A DNA stretch of 64,000 nt from Rhizodiscina lignyota. Lineage: Eukaryota; Ascomycota; Dothideomycetes; Aulographales; Rhizodiscinaceae. Positions 33,334-44,008 of this stretch are shown in pieces. The stretch lies in contig ML978139.1 in the NCBI GenBank assembly GCA_010015805.1, positions 1 through 64,000 of the forward strand, given 5' to 3'. A model generated the notes under the pieces. The model had not been told where the DNA came from. It did no database searches and was given only the letters and a program-made list of their open reading frames with translations. Within the stretch, counting starts at the first letter, position 1. Each line of letters begins with the position of its first letter. Made by a program: the position numbers and the translations under genes.

Positions 33334-34782
33334 CTGTTCTCTACCGCCTTCCGTCGTGCAGGCTTTCGTCCCCTCCGATCCTCCCTCAGTCTGCCCATTG
33401 CGGCCGCGGCAACTCTCCACAACTCGAACCGCGCTTCCTCTGGCCTTTCGGCCATTTCCACACCTCTTCAGGGCTCGCTTGGAGCAAAAAGGACGATGCA
33501 CTCAAAGCTAGTCAGTATGTATACCTCTCGTCTCGCTTCGTGTGCAATCTCAACTAAATGTAATAGTTATCGGATCAGGGCCTGCAGGCCACACAGCGGC
33601 TATCTATGCTGCGCGTGCTGACCTAAAACGTAAGTTACTGCAGCATAAATAATCGTCTAGTCATGAGCTAACAAGTTGTAGCTGTCATGTACGAGGGTTT
33701 CCTCGCGCTTGGCATAGCGGCAGGCGGCCAATTAACGACCACCGATGAGGTCGAGAACTTCCCCGGATTCTCCAAGATTCAAGGCGCGACACTGATGGTG
33801 AGTTCCGAGATCAGCGCTCTAAAGATGATCGAAACTAATGAAATTCTTTTATTCAGGACCAAATGCGGGCCCAGTCTGAAGCCGCCGGTACCGAAATCGT
33901 CACCCAAACAGTTGCAAAAGTCGACCTGAAATCAAGACCGTTCAAATACTGGCTGCACCCAATGGGCGATGATGAGACGATTGAGGACGAAGAGCCGCAC
34001 ACCGCCGACGCCATAATCATCGCCACGGGCGCAAAAGCCCGCAGATTAAACCTCCCCGGCGAAGACAAATACTGGGGCAATGGGGTGAGCGCGTGTGCTG
34101 TGTGCGACGGCTCGCTCCCCATGTTCCGAGACAGGCCGCTCGTAGTTATCGGAGGTGGAGATTCGGCGGTCGAGGAGGCGATATACCTGACTAAGAAGGC
34201 GAGCAAAGTATACGTCCTGGTGCGGAGGGACAAGCTGCGAGCGAGCAAGACGAACGCGAAGAGATTGACGACAAATAAGAAGGTGGAGATCAAGTACAAG
34301 TCTGTCGGCGTCGAGATTAAGGGAGAGAAGAAGGATAGAGGGTTGATGACGCATCTGCGGGTTAGGAACGTTGAGACAAAGAAAGAGGAGGACTTACCCG
34401 CCAATGGCCTGTTCTATGCGGTTGGCCACGAGCCGGCAACGTCGTTGTTCAAGGGTCAGCTCGAGATGGACGAGGATGGCTATCTTATTGTCGATCCTGG
34501 CAGAGCTTTAACAAACATCGAAGGCGTCTTTGCTGCTGGCGATGTGGCGGACAAGCGATATAGGCAGGCTATCACTAGCGCAGGTGAGTTTGATGTCCTC
34601 AATTTTGTTTTAGGACATTACTAACATTATTAGGCTCTGGATGCATAGCAGCGCTTGAAGCCGAGAAGTGGCTAGCCGAGCAAGACTCCAGCGTCGAGAA
34701 CGAGCTCGAGCTCGAGAACCAGGCCGAGAAGTCGCAAGTCAACGGCGTTGTCCCCGAGTACAGGTCAAACCCACTGTTGTAA
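33334..34782 (+). CDS. TRR1: Thioredoxin reductase, with a probable CUG-initiated mitochondrial form
   Basis: Five exons: to 33514, 33567-33629, 33682-33797, 33857-34583 and 34634-34782. From the ATG at 33496 the protein has 357 residues, the normal size of the low-molecular-weight NADPH-dependent enzyme that reduces thioredoxin. FAD site GSGPAG is near residues 9-14, the redox pair is CAVC (Cys146/Cys149), the NADPH site is [13 protein letters not shown], and the C-terminal FAD segment is [15 protein letters not shown]. Upstream of the ATG the frame is open to 33268. It encodes 54 residues from a CTG at 33334 (A at -3) that begin [20 protein letters not shown] and contain 6 Arg, 1 Lys and no acidic residue. 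This is a typical mitochondrial presequence. No AUG is available for it, so CUG or another near-cognate start is inferred. The long form would be 411 residues. Confidence 0.93.
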
Positions 34783-35421
34783 ATGCGACCAAGGCGTCTC
34801 TGAGTGCATTTGATGATTTCAATACGACGCATTTTACTAGAGTTTGGGAATGGCGATCGGCTGCATACGGTTTCATACACGCCCGAGTGGGTCGAAGCGA
34901 TGATACTTAGGGTACGGGCACGGATTCTGGCATTGAACATAGACGACATGGTTTCATTTGCTCAACCATAAAGGAGATGATGAAGATTATGTAGAGGTAG
35001 ATGAATGCAATGATATCCCTCTCATGGGTATTGGTTGAAGCAATACTCCCTCATTCGCCAGTGATCTCTTCATCAATAAGCATCCCAGTGCAATGAGATT
35101 AATTCAGCCTCCCTCAGTCCTCCAAGGTAGTGACAATGTAACGGTTGGACTGGTCCAGTCACAAAATGACGCATCGAGCGAGATGAATCTCCATGTCCAT
35201 GTCGTCTTGAATCTTCGGAATGACGTCGGTCGTATCATGCTCATCAAGAATGATGCTCGCCTTCGATTTCTTCTCCAAGTCTGGCCTGTGAGCCACAGGT
35301 TGGCGAGGGACTTTAACTCCAAATGCTTTAAGTCGATCTGAATTTCCATCGAAGATACGCACGAGCCCTGGATAACAGCACTCGGTTACCAAAGATCACA
35401 AACCCACAATGAACGTATTCA
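34783..35421. other. Convergent 3' region
   Basis: Space between the thioredoxin reductase gene and the small coiled-coil gene. Overlapping short ORFs on both strands near 35093-35392 have no family sequence and I do not call a gene. Confidence 0.4.
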
Positions 35422-36124
35422 TCATCCATTCAAGAGGGCTAGCGCACTTTGAAAGGCATTTACGACTTTGATATCTGTTGGGTTTATCAGTACTGGATGA
35501 ATAAAGACTGTGACAAGTTACTGACAGTGCTGTCTCTTCTTCTCGAGCTCAGCTTCCGAGTTTTCGACATGGAATACTCGAGTTTTGAGCCTGCAACATA
35601 ATCATCAGTCCGTCTTGGAGGGTGATTCAGGCTCGGCCTACCTCTTAGCTGATCGTTCCTCTTCATGATTCTGGATAGTTGAGGCCCAGATGCCAAAGAA
35701 CTATGTAAACATATCAGCTACAAGTTTGCTTTAGCAAAATGCTCGGAGTATAACCAACCTCTATCAGATGGTTGAACTCTTGGTAAAGCTGGCCTTCCTC
35801 TTCAGCTGCTTGCTCCATACGGCTCTGGTACGTCGCCTCAAGGCCGGTCCAGTCGAAGTCGTCAATTCTCATGCTGGGATCATCGCTTTCATCGCCGCTC
35901 TGCGTCTGTTCATGATCAGACTCGGCCGGATCCGCATCTTCAGGAACCGTTTGCGATGTAGGTTCCCCTCTCATGTCTTGCGTATTTTCTGTCTTTGTAG
36001 CATCTGAAGAGTGCTCGTCGCCAAACACGGGTGATGTCGGCTCGTCCAACGCTTCAGCTTGGATCATCTTGTCACGGTTTCTCTTTCGCGAGCCAGTATT
36101 GCGCGACTTTGGTTTCGCCAGCAT
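35422..36124 (-). CDS. Small acidic/coiled-coil protein of unknown function (180 residues)
   Basis: I do not recognise the family. Four exons, 36124-35759, 35700-35642, 35590-35526 and 35474-35422, with introns of 58, 51 and 51 bp, all GT-AG. The protein starts with a basic patch (KPKSRNTGSRKRNRDK, a likely nuclear signal), has an acidic middle, and then a helical C-terminal half. Splicing joins FNHLIE to FFGIWASTIQNHEEERSAKR, then LKTRVFHVENSEAELEKKRQ and YIKVVNAFQSALALLNG. The regular hydrophobic spacing suggests a coiled coil and thus a complex subunit. That three splice junctions keep one frame makes the gene credible. A nuclear role is inference from the basic patch. Confidence 0.75.
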
Positions 36125-36586
36125 GAAGCAACGTTCCCCGACGCTGATGAAAAGCCGACAGACTGCGTGTTAGCTTATTGTTAGCAGTTGAGACGTGCTT
36201 TCATCAGCTGATCGGCCGTTGTGAAGGCTCTGAGACGGATCTTGTGCTTCATGACGCGTCTGTGTGGTTAGAGCACGCGTCGCTCCGATTTCGTCATGCA
36301 GCTCCACCGCGTGCGTGCCAAGCCCGGAGGTGCGCAATCGGACCCAGCAACACTTACTCACGTCAACCCTCCGTTATCGATAAATGTAGTATCTCTATGC
36401 AGTGTTAAACGATTGTAAAACTTCACTGTATTTCTTTCAGCATCATGAACAGAGAAGCTCTGCGATCATGAAACGTGGTAATCTTTCGCCACCGAAGACC
36501 TCAGGCAGCAAGGAGCTTAGAATGATCCATCTGTCCCTCAACCCTCCCATACAGCCTCGGCCTTCTACCTGCACTCTTTCATCACG

Positions 36587-38184
36587 ATGGAGTGCGATAT
36601 CTGTGGCAGACACCCTACTCCGAAGCTAGGATTTCACTGCGCGACATGTGCTCGTTCAGCAATCTATGCTCTACGCCTCCAAGAGGCCGAAACGCTCATC
36701 GACCGAGAGTCTCTGGGCAGGCGAGTTGAAGCGGTCATACAAGGGACGCATGGAGGCTCGCAGGATAGCATCACACTCGGAGGCATGCTCGTGGATACCA
36801 GTGAGGCTGCAAAAACAAAGACTCATGAGCAAACTCTCTCGGAACTCGACGATGCGAGGACGAGAATCGATCAGATCGTGGAGCGAGCTGCCTCGTTACG
36901 GCAGGATATGGAGAAGCAGAAGAAAATCATTGCAACAAAGAAGACGGCGATGAAGCAAAGGCGGTCGGACGCTGAGAGCGCCATGCATGGCCTTAGCCGG
37001 AGAGAGACGAAGCAGCTGGAAGAGATACAGCAAGGCACCAAGAGACAAGAATACAAGTGGCAGCACGAGCACAGGGAGACTGTTAGAGCGAGGGTATACC
37101 TGTGCAAGGAAGCCGCCAACCTCGCAGGACTGAGAGTACGGAAAGTGCGGAGAGACGGTGTGACAAGGCAGTTTTACTCCGTGGGTGGTATCGAGATTTT
37201 CGATCTTAGAAGCCTCAACTGTAAGTCTCATCAACGCTCCGTACAAAGTGAACATGCTAATATGACGCAGCTGCGGACCCAAAGGAGCTTTCAGCAAGCT
37301 TGACAAATGTTGCCCAGCTTCTGGTGCGGACGTCACATTATCTAGCCGTTCGGTTACCCGCAGAGATTACCTTGCCTCATAAGGAGTATCCATTGCCCAC
37401 TATATTCCAGCCTCAGTCTTCGTATCAGTCACGCGAGGTACCATTTCCAGGCTCGACTCCATCTATATCAGGCCACAATAGTCCTTCTGCGTCGAGAACG
37501 TATGACGTACGTCCTCTTCCTCGTCCGAGGACACTGTGCATTGACAGACGGCTGCCACAACTGTCGAGGGAGGATCCGTCCGCGTACCTATTGTTTATCG
37601 AGGGCGTTAGCTTGCTTGCTTGGAACGTTGCATGGCTTTGTCGGACACAAGGCACATATCACGGCGTCGAGACGTGGGAAGACGTTTGTGCGCTTGGTAA
37701 AAATCTGTGGCAGCTTCTTGTAGCTGACCCTAGACGGAGAAATGAGCGTAGAGAGTCGTCGAAGGATGCGCGGGGCCCTGAGAGGGCACCCTCAGAAGCA
37801 TCTTCTACAGCAATTGAGTCTCCCTTCTTACTGGGGCAGTTCTCGCATGGAACTACGCATTCGTTCCTCGGTGGAGCAGATGGAACACAGCATATGCGGG
37901 AATGGAAATCGAGATCCCACACAGAGCTGATTGCCAAAGTCAGAGCGCATTTGCTCCATGAGATGCAAGGTGCCGAATGGGAAGTCATTGACCAGCACGA
38001 CGAGCTGGCCATGGAGGATCCTGAGATTATAGGCACGAGGATCATGCACGCTTCTGGGAATGGGACATCTGCTAGCAAGGCCACGACGGTTGTAGAGCGG
38101 TCAAAGGAGGATGTGTCTTCCTCGCCCAGAGTCAAAGGGGCCAGTGGTTGGACCAAACTAAAAAGCAGGAGCGGCGAGCCCTAG
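36587..38184 (+). CDS. ATG14: Autophagy-related protein 14 (Atg14), PI3-kinase complex I subunit
   Basis: Exons 36587-37220 and 37271-38184 over a 50-bp intron (GTAAGT, branch GCTAAT, acceptor GCAG) give 515 residues. The N-terminus has two C-x-x-C pairs (Cys3, Cys6, Cys18, Cys21) in MECDICGR and FHCATCARS, as in the Atg14/Barkor family. A coiled coil follows (LSELDDARTRIDQIVERAAS through the QEYKWQHEHRE region), which binds Vps30. The second half contains the conserved block LLVRTSHYLAVRLPAEITLP and LLAWNVAWLCRTQG, with a long Ser-rich tail. Atg14 directs Vps34-Vps15-Vps30 to the autophagosome assembly site, where it makes PI3P. The start is the first ATG, at the Cys pairs. UVRAG-like proteins share this fold, but the N-terminal Cys pairs favour Atg14. 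Confidence 0.85.
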
Positions 38185-39126
38185 AAGTGGTATGGATTAA
38201 TGTGATTGGAACGGCGAGAATAAAATCACATAGGTATCGCAGAGTCCTTTCTCTGGTCCTTTCTCTGTACGAAGTACCCCTCAGACGGGTACAGCATCAA
38301 AGCGGCCGACCAAGCGCACACCTAAGGCCGTGAAATTTGCGCGTTCCTGACTAGAGGCCCCGAATAGGAAGGCCCGATCGGCATGGATGCAAACCGCACG
38401 TGCCGCCTGCCCAATTTTGCGCTGTTGATTCTTCGTATTCATCTCATGCGAAATGTCAACGCCCCACCATTCCATTCATCTCTCGCCTTACCTCATAGCG
38501 CATCGGCGAATTTCGTTTGCCCTTCGCGTTCGTCGCGCACAGTTTGTTGTCAACGGCGCTCGAGTCGCGCAACCTGCTCGCGCGCAGCTTGCCGAGGAGC
38601 GGATGGCCGGTTGGACGGGGCTTAACCGTCGACTATTGCCTCTTTACTCTTCGTGGCCAACCACGACGCCCAAATAGCCACTTTAGGAATGATTCCCCAG
38701 ACTCATCTCATTTCCACCGTTGCTTGCCTTTGATCATCCTCTGCCTTCTTGTGGAGCAGCCAGGGAGTGCTTGCCCACGCGCTTTTCCCTTCCAAAGCTA
38801 GCCCCAGGGCAGAGGCCACTCAGCCCCTGATGCTAACGCTCACGCCCACGGCGCGCCGCTCAGGCACGGCGTCAGTGGGATCGGGGTGACCGTCCTAACA
38901 AAAGTGCTGGTCTTTCCTTGTCTGTCTGGCTTCTTTCCTTTCCTTTCCGTTCTTTCGAAGGCAGAGTCGAAGTGTGGTTGTCGCGTTCAGTCGCTCTCTT
39001 TCCTAGGACATTCAATTACCGCTCCACTCGTTTAGCGGGCACTCGTTTTAATATCAATATCTTCAGAACCCCTTTAATACCGATAAACAAATACCGGATC
39101 ACGCGGTTCGAAGTATCAAATTCGAG
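38185..39126. other. Intergenic region with pyrimidine-rich tract before btgE
   Basis: No gene is supported. A C/T-rich tract at about 38930-38955 (TTCTTTCCTTTCCTTTCCG) lies some 170 bp upstream of the next start, in the position of a fungal promoter pyrimidine tract. Confidence 0.45.
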
Positions 39127-40994
39127 ATGAAGGCATCGCTTGTTGCCATTGCGGCGAGCACGCTCCTCGGGAGCGCTGCGGCGTCAGTCCACCACCGACA
39201 TGTCGAATTCCATAACAGGAGGAACTTGAACGTTCTCGAGAGGGGCGCGACAAATGCGACATGCGGTTGCTCGGTCAGCACCACCACGATGTACGGAGCA
39301 ATGACCTGTACGTCCCGATAGAAATAGTCAATTGAGCATGATCCGTTCATACAATGACTATCCTCGATTGATATGATACATATACTCATGCTCGCTTTCC
39401 AGTGCACCCTAAGCCTCCACCAGCGCCTACGCCGGTTCTTTCATCATACTCTGCGCCTGGTACTTACACGATCTCGAAGAGCACGATCACTCTCACAGAG
39501 ACGACCACGGTTGCTTCCGCATCGACAGCAACCCTAACGCCAGGAGAGTGCACGTATGGTGGTACCACCACTTCCGTATCGGCTCCGACGACTGTTACCG
39601 TGCCAATTGGAACTGTATCAGGCTCTTCACCAGCAACCACCAGCATCGTAAAGACATCTACCCACTACTGCTCTGAAGCAGGTACCTGCATAATTGGTGC
39701 AACGAGCGCGAGCGTCAGCGTTAGCACTGTCACCGTGTATCCAGTTCCCGCGACATATCCTCCTGGCACGTACACTATTCCTGAGTCCACCATTACGGTC
39801 ACGGAGACGAACACCGTCTATGTGTGCCCCTTCTCAAGCGTCAAGCCAACTACCAGCTCCACCCCGGCTCCCAGCACCTCTGAAGCCCCGAGCACCTCTG
39901 CAGCCCCGAGCACCTATGAGGCTCCAAGCACCTCTAAAGCTCCAGTGACCACCTCTCCGGCCCCAGCTCCTGAGACGTCTTCTGCTGCGCCTGTCAAGCC
40001 CCAGGCATACAGCTCGCCAGCTGCGCCAAAGGCTCCAGAATCTTCTCCTGCGTCTCCGGTCAAGGAGTCGCCGAAGCCGAAGCCTGAGACACCGACACCC
40101 TCGCCAAAGCCCGCATCGACGTCAAAGCCCGCATCGACGCCAAAGGCATCCAAGCCATCAGGCTATGGTGGCAAGGGCGGCAGCGCTAGTATCGGTGCGA
40201 ATGGCAACAAGTGGGCCATGTCGTACACGCCGTACACCACTACCGGAGCGTGCAAGACGGCCGACGAGGTCAACTCTGATATTGCCCAGATCGCCAGCAT
40301 AGGCTTCAGCTCCGTCCGCTTGTATGCTACTGACTGCTCTGGTCTCCCGAACGTCGGTGGTGCTTGCAAGAACCATGGCTTGAAGCTCATCGCAGGTATC
40401 TTCATCGACGAGAGCGGAATTAGCAAGGCTTCCGAGCAGGTGAGCGACATCACCAGCTGGGGCAACCAGGGCAACTGGGACACAATTGAGATGATTGTCA
40501 TCGGTAACGAGGCCATCTTCAACAACTACTGCACCGCTGAGGAGCTTGCTGGCTTCATCACTTCAACCAAGGAGACCCTCAAGTCTGCTGGCTATACCGG
40601 ACCTTGCACTACGACCGAGCCGCTCGGCACGCTTATGGCGAACAAGGGCGCCATCTGCGGTGTTGTCGACGTTGTTGCAGCCAACATCCAGCCCTTCTTT
40701 AACGCGGCTGTGTCCGCTTCTGACGCCGGCAGCTTTGTCGCCAGCCAGCTCGAGCTTACTGGAGAGCAATGCCCCGGCAAGACGGCATACAACCTCGAGT
40801 GCGGATGGCCGAGCAACGGTAGCCCGAACGGCGAGGCCGTGCCCGGCCCAGAGCAGCAGAAGGAGGCCATTGGCGGAGTCCTGGGCAGCAGCGCGGCAAG
40901 CCATACCGTCATCTTCAGCTTTGAGAACGACGCATGGAAGGGCTCCGGAGACTATGGTGTTGAGCCATACTTTGGCTGCGCTGACATTTTGTAA
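39127..40994 (+). CDS. btgE: Secreted GH17 glucanase / glucanosyltransferase-like cell-wall protein (BtgE-like)
   Basis: Exons 39127-39307 and 39403-40994 over a 95-bp intron give 590 residues. A signal peptide (MKASLVAIAASTLLGSAAAS) is followed by a Ser/Thr-rich region with TTVTVP-type repeats and then about 150 residues rich in Pro, Ser, Thr and Lys. This part has tandem short repeats such as APSTSEAPSTSAAPSTYEAP and KPASTSKPASTPKA, probably heavily O-glycosylated. The C-terminal third is the GH17 barrel, with proposed acid/base Glu430 (VIGNEAIFNN) and nucleophile Glu526 (YNLECGWPSNG). It acts on beta-1,3-glucan in the cell wall. The layout matches Aspergillus BtgE. No GPI signal is seen: the protein ends at FGCADIL, so it may be held in the wall by other bonds or released. 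Confidence 0.9.
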
Positions 40995-41846
40995 GGTGAT
41001 AAGATAATGGGCGCGTAGAGAAGAGAGGCGATTTGTGGGGAGGAAGAAATAAGCTGCATATGTGGAGTTGAAGATCGAATTGCACAAACAGAAGTAACGT
41101 GTAGTGTGTACTGTTTAGTGGTAGTGAGTGGTACCAGAACGGCAACATTTCATTTGCGAATCAAGCCAAATGTGAGTAACGATGGTGTGCATCGGTCGGT
41201 GTGCGTGGAGTCGTGGCTTCGATCAATTCTGTCTGGATCGTGGTAGGCTGTTAAGCATTCGTTCCATTGTAACGCTGTCAATGTGGATGCAGGCTGACGA
41301 GCACATAGTATTTGTACTTAGTGTTTAATCATTTGTTCCGTGCACTAATCTATGTTTCCAACCGGCCATTGCCATATTGCAGAAGTTCTGACAGGAGACG
41401 ACATGATTAACAATGACACCTCTGATCTCGCCTCGGCACACCTTACCTCGTCAACCAGAAAATGGACTCATCGAGGCAACTGAATCGATGCTCCAAAGCT
41501 CACGGTTGCACTTACCGTAACAGCGTGGATTTCCCTCATCAGTTTCAATTTGTCGAGTCGGGCGCAAGGGGTGCGCTTCTTTGTTCTCTCCACACTAGTG
41601 CGCTACCAACCATCTCGAGACTGGCGAACCCGGAGAATGGAGCCTGCATTCATACCAATCTTGTTACTCTTTTGACTATCTATAAGATGGATGTCCTCTG
41701 CTTCGCCTTCGTCTGTACTGTCTCTGGTAGCACTTTTCTCATTCCTCACATCGCTTACGCCCCATTTCCGAAGTTGATGTCCATTAGTCCATCACATATT
41801 GGCACCTGTTAAGGTTTTCTTATTTTAGCTACGCCTTCTCTTCAAA
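40995..41846. other. Intergenic region
   Basis: No gene is supported. An ORF at 41462-41812 overlaps other frames of equal length and shows no family sequence. Confidence 0.4.
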
Positions 41847-42572
41847 ATGTGCTGTTTTCATGGACCAGGCTCATCAGTAGAACGTGGCCAACCCCAGTCG
41901 AGGCTGATGATGCTGCCAGCAGAGCTCCGGTCCACGATCTACGAACTCGTCTTTGAACCTGTCGACATGACGGTGCACAGCTTCACCGCTGAGACAGCAT
42001 CTTCTAGAATGGCCTTCCTTGCGACATGCAAACAAGTCTACTACGACGCTAGAAGAGTCGCTTATGCGAACGGTACCTTCGTGCTCGATGGAAACGACGA
42101 GAAGTCGCAGCACAAGCTGTACAATCTCACGCACTGGCAACTCGGAGCTGTCAAGTCGGTCCTCATTCAGGTCGATCATCTGTGTGGGAGGGATTCACCG
42201 GATGCCAATCTCATCGGAAAGCACTTCTTCCCGCCAGGGCTCAACCTCGAGCAGGTCACCATCAAGCCGAAGACCGACGACCTGCGCATGTATATGCGCG
42301 GCCAGGCCGGCAAGATGAAGAAAAGTATCGAAGCTCATGCGGCTCACATGTGCCATCTCCCGGACTCGACGAAGCGCCTCGTATTCTTGGATCTCTGGCC
42401 TTCGGTGAGGTTGGGGGACGGTGAAGAATTTCAGGATGTCCTGCGTACGCTTCTCTGCACCCCAGAGTGGGAGAACCATCGCAATATCGGATGGAGCACT
42501 GCGCCTTCCGATGTAGCATTCCGCAAGACGCCTACTGTTCATGGGAAAAGAGCTTCTGTGCTGTGTGTTTGA
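41847..42572 (+). CDS. 2EXR / F-box-like domain protein
   Basis: An intronless gene of 241 residues. Near the N-terminus it has the block MMLPAELRSTIYELVFEP followed by AFLATCKQVYYDARRVAYAN. This is the leucine-proline plus C-K-Q signature of the F-box-like 2EXR families that are expanded in Dothideomycetes and Leotiomycetes. The remainder (LIQVDHLCGRD, KRLVFLDLWPSVRLGDGEEF) is typical of the same families. An SCF adaptor role is possible but not shown for 2EXR proteins. The start ATG has AAA before it, a good context. Confidence 0.7.
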   Translation: MCCFHGPGSSVERGQPQSRLMMLPAELRSTIYELVFEPVDMTVHSFTAETASSRMAFLATCKQVYYDARRVAYANGTFVLDGNDEKSQHKLYNLTHWQLGAVKSVLIQVDHLCGRDSPDANLIGKHFFPPGLNLEQVTIKPKTDDLRMYMRGQAGKMKKSIEAHAAHMCHLPDSTKRLVFLDLWPSVRLGDGEEFQDVLRTLLCTPEWENHRNIGWSTAPSDVAFRKTPTVHGKRASVLCV

Positions 42573-42872
42573 AGGTGATAGATCAATGCCATGGGCTTCT
42601 TGCTCTACTCATGGAGAGCCTGATATCGATTTGATCCCGCTCTGCCAGTCGTGTTTTGAGCAGTGAAGCCTAGCATCGGCTTTCTCGTTCTCACAGCAAC
42701 AATGGCACTCCTCACCGCCGTAGTTCTGCCGAAAGCTGGTGCCTTCGTGTACTTCAGCTCTACTTCTTCACACAGAAATTCTCCTTGTGCCACAACCAAC
42801 ACTCCCAACTTCGACCACAGCCACCGTCGAACGTCACGTATTCAAAATACATTCAGTAATCAGGCTGTCACG

Positions 42873-43760
42873 ATGGCTCCAAGCGCACTCGAAAATTCAA
42901 CAGAGGCTACAATTGACACTGGCGGCGAGCTGCTCACACAGACTTCTGTTGTTCTCGAACACTTCGATCAGGCATCATCCAATGAGGCTTCACCTCTACT
43001 CCCTCCGCACGTCTTACAAGACGATCACACACACGGTAAAGGTGATTCTGTGGGACACAAACGCAAGCGCTCACCCAGCATCAGCAATGAGCTTCCGACG
43101 CCTAAGATTCAGAAGATAACCTTCAATCATACCTTCAATGTCAAGCTGAGCGGCAAATTCAATGGTCATGCTGTGAGGAAAACTCGAGAAGAATCACTTC
43201 AAGATGCGAAAACCGCAGTGAAAGACGGCGCCGACTCGCCGTTCCATGGACACCTCATTATGTTCGCCGATGCTGGCCAATCCCGCGTTGCAGGGTCGAC
43301 AATGGGAGGGCTTGGAATAACGTATCGAAGCCTCGACACGTGGGTAGACAGGCTCTTTTGCGCCAGTGGGGTCAACAATTCCTCGTCGTTTGAGATGCTT
43401 GCAGTTGGGTGTGCGTTGCAGATATGCGCGGGACTAGCCGAAGAGGAGGTCGGTCGATTTTCCATCGTGACGATATTCACAGACAGCGAAGCCGCTGTAA
43501 GTGCGCTCAGGAATGGAGGTGGCGGCAGCCAGCCAGCATCCATCGTAGCGCGTGAGCGTATGCTCGCAGAGGCGACGAAGGTCAACGACTTGGGCATCAA
43601 GATACATCTGCACTGGGTAAAAGGGCATGCACGCGACGAGGGCAATGCACGTGCTGACAGGCTGGTAAGGGCAGCAACCAGAGGCGCGTTGCTCAGATAC
43701 GCCCCCTCTCCAATTGCGCGCACTGCGGACGAGATCGACATCACGCCATTCCAGGGCTGA
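42873..43760 (+). CDS. Free-standing RNase H-fold protein
   Basis: An intronless frame of 295 residues from the ATG at 42873 (context CACGATGG). The frame continues upstream to 42663; an ATG at 42702 would add 57 residues starting with a hydrophobic stretch. The C-terminal 170 residues form a complete RNase H domain in the right order: Asp133 in MFADAGQS, Glu174 in SFEMLAVGCAL, Asp204 in IFTDSEAAVSAL, then a His in WVKGHARDEGNARAD and Asp262 in ADRLVRAATR. All four acidic catalytic residues are present. The N-terminal half is low complexity with a basic patch (GHKRKRSPS), a possible nuclear signal. No reverse transcriptase is nearby. It could be a host RNase H paralogue or a domain captured from a LINE; the sequence alone does not decide. 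Confidence 0.72.
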   Translation: MAPSALENSTEATIDTGGELLTQTSVVLEHFDQASSNEASPLLPPHVLQDDHTHGKGDSVGHKRKRSPSISNELPTPKIQKITFNHTFNVKLSGKFNGHAVRKTREESLQDAKTAVKDGADSPFHGHLIMFADAGQSRVAGSTMGGLGITYRSLDTWVDRLFCASGVNNSSSFEMLAVGCALQICAGLAEEEVGRFSIVTIFTDSEAAVSALRNGGGGSQPASIVARERMLAEATKVNDLGIKIHLHWVKGHARDEGNARADRLVRAATRGALLRYAPSPIARTADEIDITPFQG

Positions 43761-43762
43761 GT

Positions 43763-43945
43763 TCCACCTCCAGTTCACTTGGAGTCTGCAACAGTCTGAT
43801 TAGAATGTAGGGCGATGCTGATTGAACGGAGATGCTCATAGTACGAAGAGATCATATTATCCGGTATAAAGTTCTTTCAAGTGGGGCTCCACGGTTGAAC
43901 TAACTCCCACTTCCAGTTCACCTGTAGTTCTGCACCAGTCAAATT
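43763..43945. repeat. Imperfect direct repeat of about 41 bp
   Basis: The segments at 43763-43803 and 43905-43945 align with roughly three quarters identity. Both share CCAC-TCCAGTTCAC and end TCTGCA-CAGTC. They are 142 bp apart, just after the RNase H stop and before the end of the RCR-like gene. Origin unknown; possibly an old local duplication. Confidence 0.55.
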
Positions 43946-44008
43946 ACTACGTTCCGCTCCTTCGAACGAGTGCTAGCCATAAGGGGGCGAACTTCTGCCC
44001 TTTTCCAG

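Noticed and set aside
42195-42542. 115-codon ORF antisense to the 2EXR gene
   Set aside because: The plus-strand frame has the LPAELR / CKQVYYDARR signature; the antisense frame has none.
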